Shown piece by piece: positions 55,561-64,000 of a stretch of DNA of 64,000 nucleotides (position 1 is the first letter of the stretch; each line of letters begins with the position of its first letter). Both the position numbers and the translations under genes were made by a program. The notes below the pieces were generated by a model. That model was not told the DNA's origin. It made no database searches and saw nothing but the letters and a program-made list of their open reading frames with translations. Location: contig NC_073695.1 of assembly GCF_029784165.1 (NCBI RefSeq), positions 192,227,357-192,291,356 on the forward strand, read 5' to 3'. This DNA comes from Wyeomyia smithii (lineage: Eukaryota; Arthropoda; Insecta; Diptera; Culicidae).

Positions 55561-56363
55561 CCCTTTATAGGGCAGTGGCAACTATATTGCCACCAATAAA
55601 ATACATTTTTTTCGCTGCACTAAGAATATTGTTATTAAATTTGGCTTAACCAAAAACTTTTGAAGGTGTCTTAGAACACCTTAGTTTTTTCTAGGACTGA
55701 TAGAAGTGTGCAATATTCATTTTGGCTTCATTTTTATGTAAACAAACCGTGATTTTAGAACGTCTTTAGGAAATTTCCTCTTAATTTGGTGAAAATCCAA
55801 CAAACTGGTAAGTTTTTCACCAGAAACTTTCTATTTAGGACCTACTGTGTTAGATTATGCAGTTCTTTTGTTAAAATACATGGTGTATATGACGACAAGT
55901 TTCAAATTTCTTCCTAAAATTTTTTGCAGAATACCACCTGAATAATTCTTTATTTTGATTTTTTCCACGCAAGATACATGAAGTCCTACTGTTACATTCT
56001 AAATACTATAAAGTTTCATTTTTTATTATAACAAAAAAGGAAGCTTACAATGCAGCTGCAAAAAAATCGTTTGGGGGTTAACGGTCAGTGGCAAGTATAT
56101 TGCCACCAACGTTTGTACGGTTAACGGGCAGTGGCAACTATATTGCCACCAACATTGTGCGGTGAACGGGCGGTGGCAACTATATTGCCACCAATATTTT
56201 TGGGTTTACCGGGCAGTGGCAACTATATTGCCACCAATTTTTTCTATTGATTCAATAGTAAATTGTTGAACAAAGGTACAGATGTATTGTTCCTCCTGTG
56301 AGAAATACGTTTTACTTAAGTTTATGTCAATTCCTTGCGTAGTTTCCACGGCCTTATAAAGAG
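55561..56363. mobile_element. 803-bp non-autonomous piggyBac-like element with TTAA duplication and hairpin repeats
   Basis: Ends CCCTTTATAGGGCAGTGG and, inverted, CTCTTTATAAGGCCGTGG, with TTAA at 55557-55560 and 56364-56367. The matching uninterrupted site with a single TTAA is present at 6363-6366, inside the Juan 3' UTR of the other copy. Five copies of a 19-bp hairpin word lie inside, one at the left end and four near the right. No transposase frame. Confidence 0.93.
56088..56234. repeat. Four tandem 43-bp units carrying the hairpin GTGGCAACTATATTGCCAC
   Basis: Hairpin words are at 56088-56106 (one base different), 56131-56149, 56173-56191 and 56216-56234, spaced 43, 42 and 43 bases. A fifth is at 55575-55593. 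Each has arms GTGGCAA and TTGCCAC around CTATA, preceded by CGG[G/T]C[A/G] and followed by CAA. Confidence 0.95.
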
Positions 56364-56419
56364 TTAAGTATTCATGATAAATATTAGTAAATAATGAGTA
56401 TGTGTTTTACAATCCAGAT

Positions 56420-59179
56420 ATTTTTGACTAATCAGGTATGCTTCGAAAAACACACTTTTGAATTTTCAAGTACATGATAACAGAATTTGATATAATTCTG
56501 TACTTTTTATCATTCTAGCATATCCAGAATATTACAGGTTTTGATATTTCTATCAAGTTAAGATAGGTATATTTGTGTTACCCGTTGAATGCTTTTATAA
56601 CATGCAACATAACAAGAAATAAAAACTTTTTTTTTCTCTGTGTGGACTCATCACCGCGACTAGAGGCATCTGAGCTATTGTGATATTTATTATGTTTTAT
56701 TAACAACCTGCCTATATTGTTACACATTGAAAGGCGTACGTAAGATTTTCATCAGTTTTTTGTTTCCAGTCAATTATTCCTCATTTTATGATTTATTTTT
56801 CAAAAGCCTTCCATTTTCTTTAAAAGAATTATAAAGGAAATAAACTTATGCAAAGTAACAATTTTAAAAACATCAACTTCGATTCCATCTACAGAACAAG
56901 GAGACTTTTTTTACTTGTTCATTTGCAACAACAGGTTTTCAATATACACATAGAAACTGTCAAAACACATTTGTCTATAATTCATTTTAAGCACGGGATT
57001 ATTTTATTCTTGTGAAGTTTGTCAATTTGTTTTCTCCCTAATTAGTAAAAAAAGTACCATTGGGATGTATGAATTTTGTGAAAAGAAAAAGAATTGCAAA
57101 TTAAATTTATTATACGCATCTTGAAAAAGCCGATTCCACAAAACTACAGTTGCGTTGTCAGAGTGCAGAATTCCCTCCGTCTGCGTCATGAAACAATAAC
57201 CCAAAAGAAAAAAAACAAATCAATGGTTTTTCTTCGACAACTTGTACGACTTGTTTGTAGAACTATAATAATCGTATAATGGAATAAATGCAGTCGGCGG
57301 CGGCAAGCGCCGCCTTTATGACGATTTCACACGCGCGTTTAAGTGAGTTGTTTATCGTGTTGATTTTACTTTTTTCCACTGTCTGTTCCAAGCTTTGTTC
57401 AGTCCTGAAACAAGTAAGAACAACCAAGGGACAGAAACAGAGTTGGGTGCCGGTAATGGTTGCGAATTGAAATATCCTCGAAGTCGCGTAGTAGCAATTA
57501 TGGAGTGGAAACTTCTCCTGTAGTGCAATTCCAAAGAGAGAGTGTAATCAAGAAATGGGCGAATGATGGCTTTCCTCTTTTTCATATTTTTTTTCTGCTG
57601 GTAACACTTTCATTGAAGTTCACCAATCTAGCAAGAAGTTAATCAAATAGTGATTACCCGTAGGAAGAACAACCGTTGCGGTAATTGTGAGAGTGAATAT
57701 CCTGTGCATTATGGTCAGAGCAGTTTTACGAGGAACATTAAATCTATTTGTTAGATAGTTGGGATTCGATTCTATTTCAGCATAGGAATCTATTTAGTGG
57801 TTTCTCTCAATTCAACCGAACAAGTCTGCTTCGAATGCCTTTCGTTTTATTGGTGGCCAAAGAAACTTGTAAGACAATTAAGACGATCGCAATGTTTTCA
57901 TCATAATAATTGCCTACTTCTTAATGATTCCTTTGGTCCTTGGTAATAAGTCATTTTAGAAACACACCACTTCTAGCAACCAGCAAGCTTACGATGGTAA
58001 TTAAAACATGTTTTGTTTTACGACTGTCATCGCGTTTCCGGAAAGCTACGACACCGGGGCAATTCGGCTAGTCGTAATTCGTTGGCACTACAGAGCTCAA
58101 GCGTTGCACCACATTGTAACGTGCCATGAATTTCAAAATTACACGCTTTCACGTCGGACATTGTGTGGTTCGAAAGCGAATCATGAAGCACCATCAAATT
58201 CAACAGGGCAATTTCTATTCCCCTTCAAAGTACGAAATACAGCCAAGAGAAGATTTAGTTCTTAGAAGAGCATGTCCACATCCGCAAAACTTTAATGATC
58301 CATGACGGAAGGAATAGCTATATTTGCTTCGCTCGCTTCAGCTTGCTCTTAGAAAGAAGCAACATAAGAACCAACAAGGGATAGACAAATTGTAACGCTC
58401 TGTGAAACTAGGAGTTTTTCCCTAAACATTTCATTACGTAGGTATATTTTACCCCTTTCGCCCTCCTTGCATCACAGCAGGACTTGGAAAACACAGCATC
58501 ATTGCAGACTGCAAAACAAAATGCAAATCAGTAGATTGCGATCGTGATTTGTGATAATTCAGGAAACTAATCTCGCCGGCGACTACGGCAGGGACAACAG
58601 CAGCAGCAGCAACAGCCAAAGTCCCATTCCAGCGGCAATCGGATGTTGGCTTATTGGATTCCAAGATTAGTACCGACTCCGGAACGCTGAAGTTTTCTCA
58701 TTTGTGCGTGATCTGCTTTCGTTTTCCGCGATGCTGTCAGTATGAATAAATGATTTGTATGGTGAAGTGAGGAGCCGCGGTGTGAGTCGTAATCTTGCAT
58801 CGGTACTTACGGCAATCAGATGATGATAAGCGCATTTACACAATCAGTTGTGTAAAATATTGAGCCATGTGGAACCAATGCGACTTGATTTATTTGTGTA
58901 TAAATAAGCTAAGAGAGTGTCTATGCCAATCTTATACTACTGATGGGCGCAAAAGAATGCACTCCGTTTTGAAATCAAAGTGTACCGATAACAGTTTTTC
59001 TTAAACTTTTCGGGATTTCAAAAAATTACCTACTTTAACAAAAAAAAAATCAATAACAAACTTGACTGGGTATGGCCTAAAAAACCCACTTTATGGTTTA
59101 TTTAAAAACAATAATAAAACAAACAAAAACGAGCAAATAATAGTGAATATGGAATACTCTTTACTAGGTTTCAGCTCGT
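56420..59179. other. No gene recognised
   Basis: About 2.8 kb. A short CAG/CAA repeat lies at 58594-58617. Other frames of 60-85 codons have no known domain. Nothing else is seen. Confidence 0.4.
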
Positions 59180-59915
59180 CCCAAGTTTTCTTCAACAAAA
59201 TTCAGCAAAATAGCTTTACTTGTTCGTAACGTTGGTTCACAGATTCTCAACAATCAACTATTCGGAGCTTTGTGGTGGCCACACCGTTGGCCGATCGGAA
59301 GAATGCTACCGTTTTCTCCACTGTTTCCTTCTGTTCTTTATCTTGCTAGTTATCCCATTTTTAGCACGAAATTTTCCAGGTTCGCGCACGAAATTTCGGC
59401 AGTCATAACACCGTTGACCTGCGTTAAGTTTCCCACACCAGCCCACGAAAAAAAAACCAAACCATGATTATTTCACCACCGTGCTTCATAGTCGGTTGTA
59501 GATGCCTACCCGTTCTTGAGGCTCTCGTCGCACTTCCACCTCACTTGGAGTCACCTTATTCTGTTGAACAGCTCGAACTTGGACTCGTCGCGCCGAATAA
59601 CGCGCGTCCAGAACTCCAGCGACTTGTAGACAGGGTCCCTCGCAAACTAAAGTCGTTTAATTTGTTGGCTTTTTGGCGGAGTATCTCCTTAAGGGATCTT
59701 TCTCTAACCACCGTTCGTGGATTTTTCTTTACTTCCCAAATGATTAGTGTGTCAATTGCAATAGTCACACGTTTCGGTCCTCTTCTAGGACGATAAGACA
59801 CGCTGTCGTATGTCTGATGCTTCTGAATGACTAGCTGGACCGCACCACAGCTCAACCCGTACTTCTCAGAAATGTTTCGCTGAGACTCTTTAGGCTGGAG
59901 GTTACGCAAAAATTA
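59180..59915 (-). pseudogene. Tc1-like transposase remnant
   Basis: Minus-strand frame 59909-59556 (117 codons) starts in the N-terminal DNA-binding domain: NISEKYGLSCGAVQLVIQKH is a helix-turn-helix, followed by the linker RPRRGPKRVT and then a VKKNPRTVVRE helix. A frameshift follows. In a second frame RRDESKFELF holds the first catalytic Asp region of the DDE core, and WPPQSSE-stop-LIVENL near 59275-59230 is equivalent to WPPQSPDLNPIENLW near the end of Tc1 transposases. Stops and frameshifts show it is dead. No inverted ends were found. Confidence 0.85.
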
Positions 59916-60303
59916 CGGACCTGTGTTGAGATCAAGGGAAAAAATGTACTGAGCGATGACAGTTTTTTGATGACATTCGAGAGCGTCCCTTTATGACAGT
60001 GTTGGTATTGGTAAAATAGAGACAGCCGACAGATAAAATATATTGCAACTATAACGTTGCCGTCTAGTTCCTCTTACACGAATGTTTTTTTTTTCTTTGC
60101 TGTTCACCTTATTCCCATGTCGTTTCTGCGTCAATTATAGCGTGCGACACCTCTATTTTCAGGATTTTCATCAGGCATCATCCAAAAGACATATTTCTGA
60201 ATATTGGTTGTAAAGGTCACTCCCGGAACGATCCGGATGCCTTCAAGGAACCCGTAGTGGGGACATTTGCATTTTTGATTAAAATATACCGTCTGACATC
60301 TTC

Positions 60304-60510
60304 CAGCTGGTCTTGAGGTACAATGCTGACCTAACAAGCCAGCCATCGTAAGTTCGAGTCCCGGCTCGGGAGAGACTGTTAGTGTCAGTAGGATCGTAGC
60401 GCTAGCCCCGCGATTGTGTCCTGTACACCTCACAGTTGGCTGCTTAATCTGAGTATAATAAAACAGAAGGTCGAGTTCCGAATCGGAATGTAGCACCAAG
60501 GCTCAAGGCT
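60304..60510 (+). mobile_element. tRNA-derived SINE with 18-bp target duplication
   Basis: A box-like TGAGGTACAATGCTGA near 60314 and B box AGTTCGAGTCCC at 60351-60362 give an internal Pol III promoter. The 3' end is CACCAAGGCTCAAGGCT. The flanks ATACCGTCTGACATCTTC (60286-60303) and ATACTGTCTGACACCTCC (60511-60528) are a diverged target duplication. Family name not certain. Confidence 0.87.
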
Positions 60511-61017
60511 ATACTGTCTGACACCTCCTTCTTCAGGATGAAAGATTCTATTTTAAAAATACTGAAGAGAGAGGTGTCGCACGCTATATTTTTGCAGAAA
60601 TATAAATGTCTCCATTCCGGGTTCTTCCGGGGCATTTAGATTTTTCTAGAAGTGGCCAATGAAGCCTATACGCTATATTTGATGCAGAATCGTAAATGTC
60701 CCCCCTATTGGTTTCTACGGGGCATGCGCATCGTTCCGGGGGTGGCCAACGCAGTCTGTATTCATAAATATGTCTTTTAGATGATTCCTGATGAAAAATG
60801 CTGGAGGTAGAGGTGACGTATGCTATAATTTGAGGCAGAAATGGAAATTCTTCCACTACGGGTTCCTTCGGGGCATCCGGGTTGTTCCGCAAGTGACCAA
60901 TGCAGCCTATATTCAGAAACGTGTCTTTGAAAGATTCCCGATGTAAAATCCTGAAGATAGATGTGTCGAACGCTATATTTGATGCAGCAATGTAAATGTC
61001 CCCATTCCGGGTTCCTC

Positions 61018-61261
61018 AATATCGCACGCTTAGCCTTGGGGCTAATAGCGGTCTCGATCAACTAGACTAGTTGAGAGAATTCGTTATCGATATTGTTTTT
61101 GGCACATTTTGCATGTGTAGGATAAGTACAACGATACATCGTGCCCCAGTGCTGAGTCGAGAAAATTTCCAGCTCGAAAATCGGGAATCGAACCCGATAT
61201 CACAACCGTGTGGGAGAGCTAGCCGACCGACATCGCTAACCACAGAACGACGGGGACCACG
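61018..61261 (-). mobile_element. Feilai-like tRNA-related SINE
   Basis: Minus strand: starts GTGGTCCCCGTCGTTC, A box TGGTTAGCGATGTCGG (61242-61227), B box GGTTCGATTCCC (61194-61183), then a tRNA-unrelated body with GAAATTTTCTCGACTCAGCAC and a 3' end CCCAAGGCTAAGCGTGCGATATT. The arrangement is that of Feilai, an abundant Aedes aegypti SINE; the name is from recognition, not search. Target duplication not seen. Confidence 0.85.
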
Positions 61262-61519
61262 ACAGAAATATGTCTTTCGAATTATTCCTGATGAAAAATC
61301 TTGAAAATAGAGGGGTCGCATACTAAATGTTGTTGAAAAATTTGGAAAATGTTGTTGAAAAATAGCCATTCCTCGACCGATTCCGGATCTTGATGAACCA
61401 TTCGCTTCAGAAATGGTTTGGTTCTATGCCAATGACGCAAATAAGCATGTTTATTAGGTACCAAATCCATCCAAAAATTAGCAGGTTTAACATGCTTCAA
61501 GGTGTTTCCTACATCCCGT

Positions 61520-61659
61520 GACCTATATCAAATTTGTAATCAGAATTTCCAGTTTAATGGTGTACGAATTATCAAAATCGAATAATATTTGGCAGAGTTA
61601 CAGCATTTCAAATTTCATCAAAATTTTGCCTATCCTACTTATTTTGACTATCCCCTGTA
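61520..61659. mobile_element. One end of a TACAGGGGATAGTCAAAAT-type MITE
   Basis: The right edge, read on the minus strand, starts TACAGGGGATAGTCAAAATA then GTAGGATAGGCAAAATTTT. Such ends are characteristic of a mariner-type MITE family in mosquitoes. The opposite end was not found, so this is a truncated copy with an uncertain left limit. Confidence 0.55.
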
Positions 61660-62459
61660 CACCTATAACATTCGGTATGCGATACACACATCCTTCTGTG
61701 CACAGACGCTCTATTGCCTAGTTTGCTTTTCTTTGCACGAAGGCTGTCGGTGAGGTGCCGAGCAGTTCATACGCTTCTTCTTCCCACAGACTTTTTTAAC
61801 AGCCGTCACATGACATCCTTTATAGGCAAATAAAAAAAGAGAGGGAAAATGTCTCCGGTGGATTCAGGCTGTTACCGAAACGCGCAGTTTGTGTAGTGCG
61901 GACTCGAATGTCTGAAACAGCTTCTTCCTTTTCTACATTCGCAATCCCGAAGACATCCTCCAAATAATGCCTAATCGATGCACGTAGTGCATTTTTTGTT
62001 TCCTTTCGTGATGCTCTGTTGCCAATACGTTATCAATGTGACTACCGACTACCAGCGCGGATAAGTATCACGAACAAACAGCAACAACTAAAATACTTCC
62101 AGAAGACAGTAAAAAAGACTGTACAGTTGGGATGCCCGGTTGAAAATTACTTTTCACTCATCTTCCAGAAAAATGTTCAGCGTCTTAATAAAACTTTATA
62201 CACAAACCAGATTCAGCAACCTGGGTATTTTATGCGCGTGGAAACACTGTTTTTTGCCTCAAAAATGACATATGTTTTTTGAGGTTTTACTCAAAGTATT
62301 GAAGAAATCTTTGGTTGCACAAAAAGACTGTGTGAGGATGAAGAGAGAATGTGTGAGAATATGGCCGTGGTGTTAGCAGCCTTAAGACTACCACCCACGT
62401 GGTATGAGCGTAATCACGAGAAACACGAAGTTTATATGTGAACTAACACTGACGCTTGG
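61660..62459. other. No gene recognised
   Basis: A frame of 87 codons at 62019-62282 has no known domain. No RNA gene or repeat is seen. Confidence 0.4.
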
Positions 62460-62610
62460 CTTTTTTCAAACCCGTACCCGACCCGTACCCGAATTTTTTT
62501 TTTCGATTGAAACCCGAACCCGACCCGAACCCGAGACTTTTTTTCTCGATTGAACCCGAACCCGACCCGAACCCGAAAATTTTATTTCTGAAAACCCGAA
62601 ACCCGACCAT
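62460..62610. repeat. CCCGAA-rich minisatellite (about 44-bp unit)
   Basis: Units consist of AACCCGAACCCGACCCGAAC-type strings followed by a T-rich string and CGATTGA. Starts at about 62508 and 62551, with a degenerate unit before (CCCGTACCC variants) and after. Either strand can be translated into repetitive peptides, but there is no sign of a gene. Confidence 0.85.
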
Positions 62611-63299
62611 TTCTAGCATACACACCAAAATCGCGTGAAAGTCAGTGGGCGAATCAATGATGATGCGATTAAATAAACCCGTGCGATTGTCTTAAATACG
62701 TACGGAGAGAACTAACGCGACAAGTGGGCGAGGCCGCACAGACGGTATTATGGCAGAAAATAAAACCAGATTGGGCTGCGCTGCGTGTTTAACCGTCAAA
62801 CAACTCGCCGCAGGCATCGAGGACGCAAGCGGGCCACAGATAAGCGGCAGAGCAGCCAAGTTTAGTTTTTCGTACTATTGCTGTTGAATTCCCGCGGGGA
62901 ATGCACGGTAACTTTTTGTTGTACAGTAAATTTTCCGAGAATTAATTGCAAGAAACTGATGATGTACCTTGTACAGGGCTCGTAACGGTTAGACAATGCA
63001 ACAGTAGTGACTTCAGTGACCAAAATATCAAGAAAAAGTTACTTTAAATTTTTCGAAAAGTATCCAAATAAGTACATACTAACGGTCATTCAGTAAGGCG
63101 TGCATTTTATGCTAATTACTACATTTTTCTCGTAAAAACCACTGGTTAGACGAGATTTTTCGCCTGAGCAAGCTTCACTATCGCCATTGTCATATTACAA
63201 TAATCAAAAATAGTGATTACAGATAGGATGTGCAGTAGGGAAATCGAAAAATAAGCGAACTGGAAATATGATCACATGTTGATGTTATCAAATTTTTAT
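62611..63299. other. No gene recognised
   Basis: Unassigned AT-rich DNA. Confidence 0.4.
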
Positions 63300-63742
63300 T
63301 AATTTGATTTAATTGCAACTAGCTTAAATGAGATTAAATTTATCATTAAGATTTTTCAAAAATACAAAAGCACCTGGTGACATTTTAATTAAAGTTCTCC
63401 TTGAGAAACTCTCAGAAATTGTTTCAATATGAATATTTAGCCAAATTATGGTAAAATGCCAGAAAAACTTCAATTTTAAAGTCGGATAAGGATCCAGCTA
63501 AGGTTTCAAGTTGTCGACCAATCAATTTATGATGATACGAGCTAATAAATTCGAAGGTTATTCACGTGGAGCTGCTCTTCTATATTCAGAAAAAGCATTC
63601 GACAGGGTTCAGAAAAAAGGTTTGATTGCGAAATTGTTGATTTCTCATTTCTTTACAGTCAAGATTTTAAAATAATTATTCAACTGATCCAACCAGAATT
63701 CCGAATCTGATTGATATTTTTGTCAAAATGGGTTTGTCTCTA
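63300..63742 (+). mobile_element. Juan-like ORF2 fragment with internal deletions
   Basis: Matches the 39.4-kb copy in blocks: AAAAGCACCTGGTGAC (63366-63381), GGATAAGGATCCAGCTAAGG, GAGCTGCTCTT and AAAAAGCATTCGACAG (63588-63603), and TTGATTGCGAAATTG. Between AATCAATTTATGATGATACG the segment encoding the region up to HQLLRVTN is missing. Stops throughout. It ends near a degenerate TTTGTCAAAATGGGTTTGTC. Confidence 0.88.
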
Positions 63743-64000
63743 AATAGTTAATTGATAACACTGTTTTTATGAATTTTGGTGCCCCTAGACGTTTCAGAAA
63801 TGCGTAAAGTCTGCACAGACTTCAATAAAGTTTTCCCGTGAGTAAACGGGAAACGACGAACATGCCGAGCAATTACTCTGCGACCTTTCGACGCACTCCT
63901 ACATTAACTAGGAGCACCCAAATGAATAGGAATGGTTGAGAAGCTATTATATTTCTAGGGTACTGTTTGAACGTTGGGACAATTCAAATTTAAATCAGTT

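Larger units (their letters stand above)
55530..56406 (-). mobile_element. Extreme 3' end of a Juan-like element, with target duplication, interrupted by a TTAA element
   Basis: Only about 70 bases of Juan 3' UTR were inserted. ATTTGTTAGTAGCTTAA (55544-55560) and AAATATTAGTAAATAATGAG (56378-56398) match 6350-6366 and 6379-6399 of the 6.3-kb copy. A T6 run (poly(A) on the minus strand) sits at 55530-55535. TTACAATCCTGAT (55517-55529) and TTACAATCCAGAT (56407-56419) are the target duplication with one mismatch. An 803-bp TTAA-flanked element lies between the two parts. Confidence 0.88.
60137..61340. repeat. 150-bp repeat in inverted and tandem arrangement, invaded by two SINEs
   Basis: Unit consensus pieces are CGCTATATTTGATGCAG, CCATTCCGGGTTCCT, GGGGCATCCGG, GTGGCCAATGCAGCCTATA, TTCAGAAATATGTCTTT and GATGAAAAATCCTGAA. 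Units start at about 60569, 60669, 60823 and 60972 on the plus strand (about 150-bp period). 60137-60285 is one unit in reverse orientation. The SINE at 60304-60510 sits between the reverse and forward parts. The Feilai-like SINE at 61018-61261 interrupts the last unit, which resumes at 61263. Confidence 0.85.

Noticed and set aside
55575..56234. Regularly spaced repeats as a CRISPR array
   Set aside because: Eukaryotic context, units lie inside a transposon, and spacers are themselves similar.
62443..62638. GFGSGSG-rich peptide frames
   Set aside because: Translation of the CCCGAA minisatellite on either strand.

Overview
The window looks like intergenic or intronic DNA from a culicine mosquito, most likely Aedes. 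The evidence is a Juan-like Jockey-clade retrotransposon, a Feilai-like tRNA-derived SINE, several mosquito-type MITEs and two ordinary eukaryotic tRNA genes, all in AT-rich DNA full of decayed repeats. I found no host protein-coding gene that I can support. The only genes likely to work are tRNA-Arg(TCG) and tRNA-Leu(TAA), both on the minus strand and each followed by a T-run terminator.

Layout. 0-8.6 kb: two decayed copies of a non-LTR element with an RNase H domain, a 103-bp TTAA-flanked MITE and a mariner/Tc1 transposase remnant. The second non-LTR copy is split by a 1.06-kb terminal-inverted-repeat element and by a 5'-truncated Juan insertion. 8.6-13.3 kb: no recognisable feature. 13.35 kb: tRNA-Arg. 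14-25.5 kb: large modular repeats (two composite copies in opposite orientation), a 1.1-kb direct duplication, and a hAT-type element with an 8-bp target duplication that itself carries a retrotransposon fragment. 26-28 kb: two elements built from one short motif repeated about six times. 30.6-34.2 kb: a ruined Ty3/gypsy element with RT, RNase H and integrase remnants, followed by Juan scraps and a Tc1-like transposase relic. 37-46 kb: two GC-rich hAT MITEs with 8-bp target duplications, around a nearly complete but inactivated Juan element (39.4-43.7 kb). 46.4 kb: tRNA-Leu. 48-56.4 kb: fold-back elements (one with perfect 132-bp arms), a hAT-type element, a third composite repeat, and a Juan 3' end split by a TTAA-type element carrying five hairpin repeats. 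59-61.7 kb: Tc1 transposase remnant, then a 150-bp inverted and tandem repeat invaded by two SINEs. 62.5 kb: a CCCGAA-rich minisatellite. 63.3 kb: another Juan scrap.

The elements form a readable nesting record. Several insertions can be shown by target-site duplications and by paralogous empty sites inside this same window: hAT into composite C, fold-back into composite B, TTAA element into Juan 3' end, and MITE plus Juan into the RNase H domain. No autonomous, intact transposon was found. Family names are from recognition of motifs, not from a database search.
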